A stretch of 64,000 nucleotides of DNA from Tetmemena sp. SeJ-2015 (taxonomy: Eukaryota; Ciliophora; Spirotrichea; Sporadotrichida; Oxytrichidae), in NCBI GenBank assembly GCA_027382625.1, contig JAJKFJ010022914.1:1-64000 (forward strand). The letters are read 5' to 3'. This document shows, in pieces, positions 10,079 to 19,689 of the stretch. The translations under genes and the position numbers were made by a program. Position 1 is the stretch's first letter. Each line of letters begins with the position of its first letter. The notes below the pieces were generated by a model. That model had not been told where the DNA came from, did not search any database, and was given only the letters and a program-made list of their open reading frames with translations.

Positions 10079-12780
10079 ATCCATTCCACTAATGATTTGC
10101 ATATGCTTTAGATTTTTCTCTCTTAATATATAAATAACTTTCGTTTAGGATAAAGCTTACAATAGCTGCTGGAATGAGAGAGAACCCAATAGCTATCACA
10201 AAAACTATGAAAGTACCATTAGTGGACGCCTCCAAGTCTCTTAACATTTATAAATTAAGTTCATTCTAGTTGCAGGGAAAGGTTCAGTGTAGAATGTGAG
10301 TTTGAAGTTATTGTTGTTTGTAGCGACCTTTAGTATAGACTGGTACATAAAGCTTGGGTAGAATGCACTCACATCTTATGATGTGAGGTTTATGAAGTTT
10401 GCTACTTTGTATTATTAGTTGGTTTTGTTAGCTTCGAATATATAGTAAGATCCATATCTGTAGGGTTTGTAGGGTTATTCCTATATAAATCATTTGATAT
10501 TATATAAAAATAAATAATATCTTGTTTATACTCTAGTCCATGCTAAAATATAATTCTCAAATACAGCGTTATCAAACTGGTAAAGTAGGTCAGTGTAAAA
10601 TTATTTTGCTTCATTATTTTTACTCATAAATAATCTAAAGCTTAGTTTGAAGAAGTAAAATTCTTGGTGAGGACATCGAAGGAATCTTAATAGTCTGGCA
10701 GATTTTAGATAAAGCTCTAAGATGTAAGACCGCCAGTCACAAAAGGAATGTTCCCGTTCATTAAATAATTATGCTGATACAATATGATAAATATAAAAAT
10801 AGATTGACTAATATTCTTTGCTTCAAAGGGAATTCAGAGGGAGTAATTATTTTTTAATTTTAGTACTTATTGGTAAAAAAATTGAGGTTAATTTTTCTAT
10901 TTAATAGTCTATCGTGTGAGCTATTAAAGTACGTAACCTTGGAGAATCCGAGACCAATAAGAACCATTATAGGAAGGAAAGAGCAAGTTGAAAGATAAAA
11001 AATAAAAATTCTGAATCATTTATCTAACGGGGAGGATATCTACTTCTTCACTCAGAATATGAATTTTGAATAGAAACAATAAAGCCTCTTTTCATTTTCA
11101 AATTTTCACAAAGATCTCCAACACAATTTATCAGTTTTATTTTTCTTGAGATAATGCTATTATTTACTACTAACTAATACTATTATAATGAAAAATAGAT
11201 TAATATATTAGATATCTTTAAATAGATAAAATTATCACAGCATCATAAGAGTTGTTGATGCGAGTTATTAATATGTCAAATATAAGCCTACTTTTTCTCT
11301 TTAAGTTCGTTCAAATCCCATTTTTAATCGATATTATTATAAATAGCTTGCCGTTTAAAATGGAATTGAATCTCTCTTTATTTAATCTATAATTTTATCA
11401 TTAATTAATTCTATCCCCCTATATTACTAATTTAATCTTGAATTTTTGTAATTGTAAAAACTCTATCAAGAATGTAATTAATAAAGTATTTAGGATGAAT
11501 AAATTGGTGCATTAGGGACCTAGACCATTATATATAAATATCTGAGAGTCTTAAATGCCATTGAGAAATAAAATAGCAAAAATTTAAATAAAGATATCTT
11601 TTATATTAACTTGAATCACATTACAAAAATTTAGAAAGTGGAATTTTTTTCTCGTAAATCCCTAATAATTCCTAGACCCTACCCGCTATTCTCAGCGTGC
11701 ACTTCACCTAAAATAAAGCAAACTATGGATTTAAAATTAAGACAAAATTTTTTTATTCACTCCATATTTTTCATAATAATTATCCTTATTTTTATGGATA
11801 CCATCTTACATTACTCCTGAAATATTGAATTTTTATTTTTCTTGATTTGATCTCTGAAATACATCTTTAGAAAATAATAATCATATTTGATTCAACTGTT
11901 TTTAGTTCTCAATCACGTGGTGGTGTTAGGTGTGCATAGAAATTATTAAAAATAAAAATTAATGAGTAGTGCTCATAAGGGATAAAAGAGAAAAACCTCC
12001 ATATTTAAATTTTAATATAAATAAGAGTCTGTACATATAAATGTATCCTTGCCAATCTCTTTTTTAACTTAATGTAATATAATTACTGAATGGAAGGCCC
12101 TTGGGATAATTATTATAGCTGAGAATTTAATGGAAAATGAAATTAATATAGATATGAAATTAAAATGGAATAAATCTGTGACAGTTCAAGGGTGTCCAAT
12201 TTAAATAATTATTAAACCATTCGAATCAGCATAAAATTTTAAGAACTTTAAATCCTTGCAACTTTTGTGAGGGAGAGCTCAGTCAAGAGTTATAAGAGAC
12301 ACAAGTTTGTAATAATTTAAAATGGAAAATTAAATTGAGTGAGAGCATCATATCTTGAAGATGAGAGGTGCTATGAAGATTATCAAAGAAGAAACTTGCA
12401 TTAATTTTTGATTCTCTATCGAACAAGCTGCAGATCAGGGGGTGTTCTAGCGATTACAACTGCCACGAAGTTGCAACTCTCCATTTATTATTTTAATTAA
12501 TCATCGATTTTAATTAAATTTTCTACTATAATTCATTGATTATATATTCGTTAACAATTTTAAAATCAAGCTTATATTAGTAATATTAATGGAATGAGTA
12601 TTTCAGTGACTAGTCCTTTCACGTTTCGCTTGTAAATATCAAGTCTCTTCTTAAAAAGGGCTTTGAAGTGGGTACTCAAAATATTGAAGAACCCAGTTTC
12701 ATGGTCTGTAGCCACTGAATAGTTGTCATTTTCATCCTCTTGGGCTGATACATTTTGGATCACTTCCACAGCCTATTTGC
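10079..12780 (-). CDS. ABCA gene 1, first part of the second membrane domain (end of 5' half)
   Basis: On the minus strand, 12780-12591 reads NYSVATDHETGFFNIL and HFKALFKKRLDIYKRNVKGL, the start of membrane domain 2. It joins through pointer GGAA to 10975-10910 (PIMVLIGLGFSKVTYF). Further islands give the large extracellular loop: NLPDYQDSFDVLTKNFTSSN (about 10735-10640), then YRYGSYYIFEANKTNQQYKV and LTSQDVSAFYPSFMYQSILK (10480-10265). The next helix is FVIAIGFSLIPAAIVSFIL, and the segment stops after KHMQIISGMD at 10079. All pieces align in order with gene 2 at 25500-24560. The protein then continues on the plus strand near 1390, which makes this an inversion breakpoint. Confidence 0.75.
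10122..10137. other. micro-IES, 16 bp, pointer CTT (gene 1)
   Basis: CTT at 10122-10124 and 10138-10140. Removal restores ILNEREKNLKHM on the minus strand; gene 2 has [12 protein letters not shown] with no insert. Confidence 0.75.
10241..10254. other. micro-IES, 14 bp, pointer TTAA (gene 1)
   Basis: TTAA at 10241-10244 and 10255-10258. Removal gives TRMNLRDLEASTNGTF in one frame on the minus strand; gene 2 is uninterrupted here. Confidence 0.7.
10972..12590. other. IES, 1619 bp, pointer GGAA (gene 1)
   Basis: GGAA at 10972-10975 and 12591-12594. Joining them gives EILIPIMVLIGLGFSKV, as in gene 2 ([17 protein letters not shown]). The insert is AT-rich, has no recognised gene and contains a copy of repeat family R1 at 12100-12545. 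Confidence 0.75.
12100..12545. repeat. dispersed repeat family R1, copy 1
   Basis: It shares scattered blocks in the same order with 51650-52020, including TTGTGAGGGAGAGC against TTTGTGAGAGCAC, GAAACTTGCATTAATTTTTG against AGCTCATATTAACTTTTG, and a well-kept end around CCATTTATTATTTTAAT. The end block recurs at 57690-57765 and 63550-63625. Confidence 0.55.
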
Positions 12781-13265
12781 AAATCTATCATTTATTTAAC
12801 AAATTTATTTACAAATTTATCAATATAATTATTCAAACTTAAACTAAAATTGAATTATATTAAATATTGTTAAAATTTAAATGAAATTGGAATTAAAATA
12901 ATAAATGAAGAGTTGTAATTTTTTGACAGTCAAATTGCTAAGTTAGTACCCCAATATGCTACTTGTTCGATTTCTTATTGAAATATAATATGAGTCTGTT
13001 CTGCTGCCATTACGATAGGAGGTGCCTATGAAGAGATTTTGATGCCACAATTTCCGAACCAACAAATAAATCAGGTTTAAATACTTATGGTTTAGATAAC
13101 TCTTTCCACAGACCTCCTACGAAGAAGTTTAAAGGATGATAGTTGCTTACAATTTAATGCTTAATCGAATGGTCATAAATTAAACTCAATATCTCACACT
13201 TCAGCTGGCACGGATTTTAAATTTGTTAACTTACTAATAAATTTAATTCTTTTTTTAATTAAATT
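12767..13265. other. IES, 499 bp, pointer CACAGC, mostly repeat R2 (gene 1)
   Basis: CACAGC at 12767-12772 and 13266-13271 bounds the insert between NBD1 and membrane domain 2. The join leaves a one-base frame difference, so a nearby base error is likely. About 12840-13255 matches 39605-39945, so a mobile repeat makes up most of this IES. Confidence 0.6.
12840..13255. repeat. dispersed repeat family R2, copy 1
   Basis: Shared with 39605-39945. Common blocks include GAAGAGTTGTAA, TACGATAGGAGGTG, CTATGAAGAGAT, ACCTCCTACNAA, and TCTTATAATTTAATGCTT-like, CGAATGGT and CTCACACTTCAACTG-like sequence. AGGAGGT and ACCTCCT can pair about 100 bases apart in both copies. Confidence 0.65.
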
Positions 13266-14365
13266 CACAGCTATATTTGTCTTCAAGATTATCATCTCCA
13301 TGTCCAACTTTAAGGAATACTTCTTCAAGTGTAGTGACTGATATTCCATAGCTCCTTATGTCTAACTTAGCCAGATCATTGTCAAATGATAAGAAGAAAT
13401 CCTTAAACTTGTAGGAAAGAGCAGTTGGTATTTGGTAAGTGATCTCACTAGACACCTCAGAAAGTTTCTTAACTTCTCCTATTTTTTCATCAAGGTATTT
13501 TCCTACTTTGGTGTTTGGTTCTTTACTCTGTTTAACCATTGTCAGATTATAACCAACACCAAATCTGTTCTTCAAAAAGAGAGAGCTACCTAGACAAATA
13601 AGTTTACCACCAGTCATAATTCCAATTCTATCTCCAAGGATGTCAGCTTCATCCATATAGTGAGTGGTCAGGATGATAATTCTGTTTGTCTTGTAGTTCT
13701 TAAGCATGTTCCACAACTTTCTTCTTGCGCTCAAGTCCATGCCAGCAGTTGGCTCGTCTAATAGAACAAGTTTGGATCCTCCAATGAGTGCAATTGCTAC
13801 AGAAAGTTTTCTTCTGTTACCTCCTGAAAGTTTCTTAGCTTCGATATAAAAATATTTTTGCCAGCTACTAAGTCAACATCCACAATCATCTTCTAGATTT
13901 CTTCTTTCTTAGTTTTCTTATCTACTCCCTTGAAATCGCAGAAGATATCGAGATGCTCCTCTGGAGTGAGCAAGTCAAAGAGAACATCATAATAAAAATT
14001 CATGTTGGGGGCACACTCCCAAGAACTGTCTCACTGAGTTCATGTCGTTGAATAAATCATGGCCGAAGACTTCGCAGTTTCCTTGAGATGACTCAACTAG
14101 ACCAGTGAGCATGGAGATCGTAGTTGACTTTCCTGCTCCGTTGTGACCTAGAAGAGCAAAGATTAAATTGCAAGATTTGACTGTTGTACATCTTAATGTT
14201 CAGTCCCTTGACTGCTGAGAATCCGTTTGGATAAGTTTTGTGAAGATTTTCAATCTTGAGCATCTTTTGGTCTTTCTCAAGTTGCTTATATTCTCTGGAA
14301 ATAGGTTCAAAGTTTTCCTTCTTCATTTGTTTACTCTCGAAGTCATCTTGATCTCTCTCTAAAAA
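13258..14365 (-). CDS. ABCA gene 1, first nucleotide-binding domain
   Basis: After removal of three micro-IESs the minus strand reads a full NBD1. The linker ends in [20 protein letters not shown], followed by [19 protein letters not shown], Walker [20 protein letters not shown], and Q-loop [20 protein letters not shown]. Then come signature [19 protein letters not shown], Walker [20 protein letters not shown]-loop [18 protein letters not shown], and the closing [17 protein letters not shown] typical of ABCA NBD1. All motifs are intact. Gene 2 has the same domain at 26400-25470 without any of these three inserts. The upstream neighbour in the protein is the membrane island at 16440-16960; the 2 kb between is an insert with foreign sequences. 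Confidence 0.9.
13844..13851. other. micro-IES, 8 bp, pointer ATAT (gene 1 NBD1)
   Basis: ATAT at 13844-13847 and 13852-13855. Removal gives [14 protein letters not shown] in frame on the minus strand. With only four bases between the pointers it is the least secure of the set. Confidence 0.5.
13987..13999. other. micro-IES, 13 bp, pointer TCAT (gene 1 NBD1 Q-loop)
   Basis: TCAT at 13987-13990 and 14000-14003. Removal restores CPQHDVLFDLL on the minus strand; gene 2 reads [11 protein letters not shown] without an insert. Confidence 0.8.
14159..14171. other. micro-IES, 13 bp, pointer AAGATT (gene 1 NBD1)
   Basis: AAGATT at 14159-14164 and 14172-14177. Removal restores [16 protein letters not shown] on the minus strand; gene 2 reads [16 protein letters not shown] without an insert. 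Confidence 0.85.
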
Positions 14366-14584
14366 TATTTAATATAGGGTGAATATGAATACATGATCAA
14401 AGGTAAGCAAACCTAATAAAGATTTAGTTTCAAGAGAAAAGTGCTATATATTAAATTAAAGATAGTTTAATAGCATTATGTTTTTAATTTTAAAGAGGCC
14501 AGCTCGAACAAGATCACTATCAGAATCATTATGAAAACCACCATAGTATAGTTTTTGGGTCTGCTCTAAAATCTATTTGTAGTT

Positions 14585-14876
14585 TAGGGTTAGGGTAGAT
14601 TTCTTTGAATGTTATAGTCGATGAGAGTTTTGCTTCCTCAAGTTGCAAATCTTGTGTATGATGTTGTTCAAAAGTACGCAAATTGAATCATACTTTTCAA
14701 ACTGTTAGGGCTTGCCTGCGAAGATGAGTCTCTGTTGATCTGGTGGGAAGCCTACTTGTCCAACACACTTGACTCCTCCGAGGTCACTTTGAAAATGAGT
14801 TTTTAGTTGTTGATGTTGCTATTGCTGTTGATGTTGAAGTTGTTGATGAAGTCGTTTTAGTAGACATTTAAATTAA
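14585..14876 (-). pseudogene. ubiquitin-like fragment inside an ABCA insert
   Basis: On the minus strand, after MSTKTTSSTTSTSTAIATST and a short unclear stretch, the frame reads GFPPDQQRLIFAGKP, a near-exact ubiquitin signature. A possible 43-base intron follows. Then come QLEEA and, after a one-base shift, KTLIDYNIQRN, matching the ubiquitin segment around SDYNIQKE. The expected C-terminal LRLRGG is not seen. It is therefore a partial or decayed ubiquitin-like coding region, or an MDS of another gene lodged in this insert. Confidence 0.6.
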
Positions 14877-15484
14877 TTTATCTCTAAATTTAAAGCGAAA
14901 TATATTAAGACTTACTCAACAAGGAATAAAACACAATGTATTTCTAAGGAAAAACAATCAACGATCATGCATTCATATTTTTCCTATATTATTTTTCTTA
15001 AATAATTTAGATTTAATATAGTCAGGGCAGCTTTAAAGATCTTTTTTTTATTAATTATAATCCCTCTTTAAACTAATTTAAATGTTAAGTAAAAGCCTTA
15101 TACAAGAAGGACATTATAACCAGGGCGGCTTTAAAGAACTTTTTTAATTAATTATGATCCCTCTTTAAAAATTTAATAATTTAACGTTAACTAATAGCTT
15201 TACACAAGAAGGATATTATTTACAGAGATCTAAAACCTGAAAAATCAACTGCCACGGCTTTACCTCCTATTTATTTGACTTTCTACTACCCTCTATTTTC
15301 CATTAAATTCCGACCTCTAATCAAATATTTTAATGATTATTTTATTGCACCGCACACTTTTATGTAAATAATATTTTTTACTCGGCGTTTTTGGGTAATT
15401 AATAAACATTAACCAGTTATTATAAAATAATTTTATTCCCTTTAAATAAGTTTCTTAGCATATTATGAATAAATTAATTTAAAT
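14877..15484. other. non-coding insert sequence
   Basis: AT-rich, no gene seen. Two related blocks of about 100 bases (15020-15110 and 15120-15210, sharing CAGGGCGGCTTTAAAGA-like starts and ACAAGAAGGA-like ends) look like a short local duplication. Confidence 0.4.
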
Positions 15485-16118
15485 CTTAATATTGAAGTCG
15501 TCAGGGTGAAGCTCAAAAATAAGATCAAAGCTGATGCAAGGAAGGGGAGGTTTGGTGACTGTTTTTTAAAAAAGTGATATATATGATAAATTTTAAATAA
15601 ACAATGGCAGGTGAAGACACAGATTTCAAGCACATCAACAAGAACATCGACTTCGAGAACACCACCACACACCACCTGCTGCTCCACCACTGTGCTCTCC
15701 AACGCCAACAGCCTCCTCGACCTCAAGGTCAAAGCAGTTTCAGTCATAATCCTACAGATGGTAGCTTCACTTTGGTTTTACCCTTGTTTTCGAGACATCA
15801 TTATCTGAACCAACTATTCCTCTCGTACTAAGTTGGATTACTGCCTTTGAACTTTACAGCAAGTTCAAAGTTGACCTTGAGGTCGAGGAGGCTGCTGGCG
15901 TTGGAGAGCACAGTGGTGGAGCAGCAGGTGGTGTGTGGTGGTGTTCTCGAAGTCGATGTTCTTGTTGATGTGCTTGAAATCTGTGTCTTCACCTGCCATT
16001 GTTTATTTAAAATTTATCATATATATCACTTTTTTAAAAAACAGTCACCAAACCTCCCCTTCCTTGCATCAGCTTTGATCTTACTTTTGAGATTCACCCT
16101 GACGACTTCAATATTAAA
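15485..16118. repeat. long palindrome: two 248-bp arms around an LSU rRNA fragment
   Basis: 15485-15732 is repeated in reverse complement at 15871-16118 with few differences. Each arm holds a start-like frame (MAGEDTDFKHINKNIDFENT) followed by GC-rich codons; with one base shifted, the part beyond the arm reads LSNANSLLDLKVNFELAVKF. The GC-rich arms are unlike the surrounding DNA. The centre is rRNA-like (see next entry). Confidence 0.75.
15733..15843 (-). rRNA. fragment of nuclear LSU (28S-type) rRNA, 3' region with sarcin-ricin loop
   Basis: The minus strand contains TTAGTACGAGAGGAATAGTT and GGTTCAGATAAT, then GAAGCTACCATCTGTAGGAT and TATGACTGAAACTGC. This is the universally conserved sarcin-ricin loop followed by the next conserved helix of eukaryotic large-subunit rRNA. 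Only about 111 bases are present, so it is a fragment, not a gene. It sits exactly in the loop of the palindrome. Confidence 0.8.
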
Positions 16119-16439
16119 AGTTAGAAATTTAATTTATTTTCCAATTGGGTAATCTTATTTCAATATATTTTTTGTCAAAATAAATTGAAACTTTTAGGCT
16201 TTATATCCTTACAATAATTGTCTTTTAATTTCTGAATATTAAAACTACTCCAGTAAAAATCATTAATATTTAAAAATAAAAATTAGTAGACTATGTAAAT
16301 ATAAATGATTTATTTTTAATTGAAAAGCCTACCATAATAATCACGCATGTATTAATTATTTGCTGCTTAAAAAGATTATATCTTATTAAATGAATTAGTG
16401 TCTCTAAGTCATAAACACTGGCCACTTATTAGTTTTTAT
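16119..16439. other. AT-rich insert, nothing recognised
   Basis: Spacer between the palindrome and the next gene-1 island; no coding or RNA signal was seen. Confidence 0.4.
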
Positions 16440-16960
16440 TTAGAATTTAAGGCAAGTTTACTGAGAAAGAGATTCCCTCTGGTGAATTCTGTTTCTGGTT
16501 CTGGTAGTACCGCACCAGTAGCTTGCCTAGAACAAGAAGTACCAAGGCTTCCTCAGTCCATAATCTCCGCCAAGCACATTTAAATATTTCAGGATATAAA
16601 TTGTCTAAGTATAGACCTAAAAAAAGATAGATGAAGAAGGCGATGGACATCATGACAAGGCAACTGATAAAGTAAAATTAAAACTTTAGAATCGGTAGTT
16701 CTAGTAAAGCGTGTTTATATTGTCATAATTCAGGCCTACTCCACTAAATTAATATAACTAGATTCAAACAAAGCGAGATTGGTGCTGCCAAGTTACACAG
16801 CCACTGTGCAAAACAAAGATGTACCGTTCTAAATTAATATATTTTCTTTGTAGTCTCGCCCACTGTGTCATTAGCAACAATGATGTTTAAGAAGCTGGTC
16901 CCAAAAAATATCAAAGTACCAGTATTCCTTAAACAAATAATGTTAATTTCTATATTATTA
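16440..16960 (-). CDS. ABCA gene 1, end of the first membrane domain
   Basis: On the minus strand the pieces read TLIFFGTSFLNIIVANDTVG, then TVAVQLGSTNLALFESSGVG and LNYDNINTLYQNYRF (joined over a 14-bp IES). Next come VMMSIAFFIYLFLGLYLDN and VLGGDYGLRKPWYFLFQASY (joined over a 22-bp IES). The last part matches the PWYF-SYW motif that closes the first membrane domain of ABCA proteins. Gene 2 carries the aligned sequence at 27130-26820 without either micro-IES. A small break near 16690 was not resolved. Confidence 0.75.
16578..16599. other. micro-IES, 22 bp, pointer ATT (gene 1)
   Basis: ATT at 16578-16580 and 16600-16602. Removal restores YLDNVLGGDYGLRKPW on the minus strand. Confidence 0.75.
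16743..16756. other. micro-IES, 14 bp, pointer ACTA (gene 1)
   Basis: ACTA at 16743-16746 and 16757-16760. Removal restores LALFESSGVGLNYDN on the minus strand. Confidence 0.8.
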
Positions 16961-17690
16961 ATTATTCATTATATTATTTGCATTTTATCATGATTACAGC
17001 ACTAAATTTCAAAAAATGTTTTCACTTTCCAATTATGAAACAGAATAGAAAGAGGGCTAAGTTTTTAGATTTTAAGATCTTGAAGTAGTTTGTTATTGAA
17101 GGTTTTAGAGGATCTTATTATAGTCTCACATCAGTAAAATAGGATGATTCTCTATTACTAGTAATCACTCTTATTCATTCTCTAAGATTAAAAAAATGAG
17201 TGTTAATGAAAATGAACGATTGTTTTAAATATAGAAAATGTTTATTTATAGCCAAAATTTGAAAATAGGATTCCAAATTAAAAGATCTCTTGAAGAAAAA
17301 TTCAAAATTAATATAACTGAAATTTAATGGAAAAGATAAATAAAATGTATTATTATTTATAACATAAAATCCATAGCGGTAAGAAATGTGGGGTATTTGT
17401 GTTAAATTTATCGCTACTGAATTATCCATTAAATATGAAGCAATTTTCACCCTTATAATTCCTTAGAAGGAGGTCTGCCAAAATGATTATGCATAAGTAT
17501 TTTGTAACAAGAGTTATTTTTAGAGTCAAAATCAAAGATCTCTAAAAAAGAATGCTCTCTATTATGATTAAAGCCATCGAAAATTACACTTTATGAACCC
17601 CTAATTTCAAATTTACGACCAGAAATTAGCAAATCTTGATTTATTTTTTTCAATTCCGATCATATTATTTAAATTGTGACTATATTTAAA
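16961..17690. other. insert between gene-1 membrane segments
   Basis: AT-rich. A 91-codon frame on minus (17450-17175, MKIASYLMDNSVAINL...) has the biased composition of AT-rich DNA and no family match, so it is not called as a gene. Confidence 0.4.
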
Positions 17691-17694
17691 TAAA

Positions 17695-18655
17695 CATTTC
17701 TTTTTAAATAATTGCAGCAACTCTTGCTTTTGAGAAAAATGATTGAATAAGGACAGTGTATCCGAACAGAGACACTCCGTAACACCCAGAAGTAAAGGAA
17801 AATTATTCCTCCATTAGAATTGGGGAAAATGGAATCTTTCAGAATTATAAGGCAGAGAGCGGAAATTATAGTTACCACAATTAAGTAGTATGTGAACCAG
17901 GATAACCAATATGATAAATCAGTGAGACCCATCATTTTCATAGGATTCTCTTGCCTTGCTCTTTTCCTTCTCAGACACGACATTAAAAAAAATTATTTTT
18001 TGATTGCTGATGAGTCTGTAGACAGGTAGAATATACATAAGAAGCATAAAGAAGGGAAGCATATTTTCCATAAAATCTCCAAAGTCATCACTCACATAGA
18101 AATCAGTTTTAAAGACTTCATTTAATGCCATCACTACTGCAGCAGTTTAGCTATTCGTAAGTAATTTTTTTATGTTTGCAATAAAGTTCTATATTAGCGA
18201 GTATCCCTATTAGGTATAAAACTCATAAGACTTTTCATCTTTTTTCCTGAATTCTATTTTAAACTCTATTTACATGTATTTTTAATTTTAAAGGGTACAT
18301 ATGCCATCACTACAAAAAATGATATTTATAGTTTATATTCGTAGATGCCTTTAAGATACTGTTTGAATTTATGATATTTTCCTGAGAAATTCATTAGCTA
18401 CTACCTTTTATTGTAAAACATTATAAATAATTTAAATTGACTTGGAATCATCTAGTCATCTTCTTCAAAAAGATGAGTATAAATTATTTAGTTTCTTGGT
18501 CTTCTCTGTCATTGAACATGAGTCGTACTTCGTAGTCGGCAGCTGAGTTCATAACTAGTCCGAATCCGAAACATATGTAAGGGGTGATCATCATCCGTTG
18601 CGTAGCTGTCACTCGCCACGTAATTACTGATCTCTTGCCAGGAGCTGTAAATTAA
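17695..18655 (-). CDS. ABCA gene 1, extracellular loop 1 and membrane helices 2-4
   Basis: On the minus strand, 18655-18480 gives loop 1 (ITPYICFGFGLVMNSAADYE, VRLMFNDREDQE). 18245-17695 gives YEFYTQQGYSLIQNFIANIK, LNEVFKTDFYVSDDFGDFME, helix MLPFFMLLMYILPVYRLIS, then the motif NPMKMMGLTDLSYWLSWFTY and further helices (LIVVTIISALCLIILKD; GGIIFLYFWV). The EMR/KMMGL-WLSW motif is diagnostic for the first membrane domain of ABCA proteins, and gene 2 has MRMMGLSDANYWLSWF at 27440. There is one extra base near 17942 relative to gene 2, which breaks the frame; this is a base error or a real lesion. 18246-18479 is mostly insert. Confidence 0.75.
17982..18002. other. micro-IES, 21 bp, pointer ATT (gene 1)
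   Basis: ATT at 17982-17984 and 18003-18005. Removal restores YRLISNVVSEKEK on the minus strand. Confidence 0.7.
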
Positions 18656-18659
18656 AAAA

Positions 18660-19685
18660 GTACTCTTTGAAAGTGAAATTGAGATCCTAAAAACCGTACA
18701 AATTGGCTAGTATCTCATTTTCTGCTTCATTTCTACTTTATTTACTCTGCAGCTCCTTTAAGTACTACTTTTGTGCAGTTTCTAAACAATATTTTAAATA
18801 TTTTGGTCCAATATTTTTTAAAATTTTTAAAAAAAAACCATATATTTTATTAAAATATTTATTAATCTGATATTTCGTCTAAATTTTATTTTTAACATAT
18901 AAAATTTAGGTCTTAATATTGTTAAAGCAATGGAAATATAACTCGTAAACAGCTCAAGGCTTGAAATAAAGAACAAAAGTGTATATATTAATATAACCTA
19001 TTATATCCTAATTTAGGTGTAATCCAGCTAAAATAACTTCTTTTTTGCATAATTAAAGAAATCACCGCGAGAGCATACAGAAAATAATTCATTCAATTAA
19101 AAAATTCCGAAAACCTCTTTGGCAATCTCTCTAAGCTGTTTAAATATTCTACAGGCAATGGAACTTTTTAAAAATTAATAAATTTGCTTAGATCAATAAG
19201 ATCTTAATTGAAGAGTTTATTTTATTTTAGCATTAATACAGGTACTTCTCGATTAAAGCATTTAACCTTCATTTGCAGTTGGTATTTAATATTATAAATC
19301 CTAAAGATGAATTTTTTCCTTCACTTTACTAAAATGATGACTTTTAAATCGCCAAACCAAGAAGGCTTTTACATAATCGAGGCTTATAAGTATTATCATT
19401 TTTTAGTTAAACGCATATTTATTTTTGATTCTAAATATGGAAATATAGAATTACGAAAATATTTTATATAATAATTTAAGAAAATTTAAAGAGTCATATT
19501 TATATTAGAATTATAAATTAATAATTTGAATAAGAGAAATGAATTCTCAAGGCTAGAAATGTTTAACTTGTAATATATTTACTTACTAGTATCACTAATT
19601 TGTTTGATTACTTAAGCAAATTTAATTTTATAATGGGTAAGACAAGACTTAGGTAAGAATGATAATAATCATCCAAATTAAGAAT
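18660..19685. other. insert between loop-1 segments of gene 1
   Basis: About 1 kb of AT-rich DNA. No gene, RNA or repeat was recognised. Confidence 0.45.
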
Positions 19686-19689
19686 AATT

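Noticed and set aside
14575..14600. TAGGGTTAGGGTAG as a telomere remnant
   Set aside because: Two repeats only, of the wrong type for hypotrichs (G4T4), and within the ubiquitin-like frame.
17175..17450. 91-codon minus-strand frame in a gene-1 insert
   Set aside because: Composition follows the AT-rich DNA and it has no paralog in gene 2.
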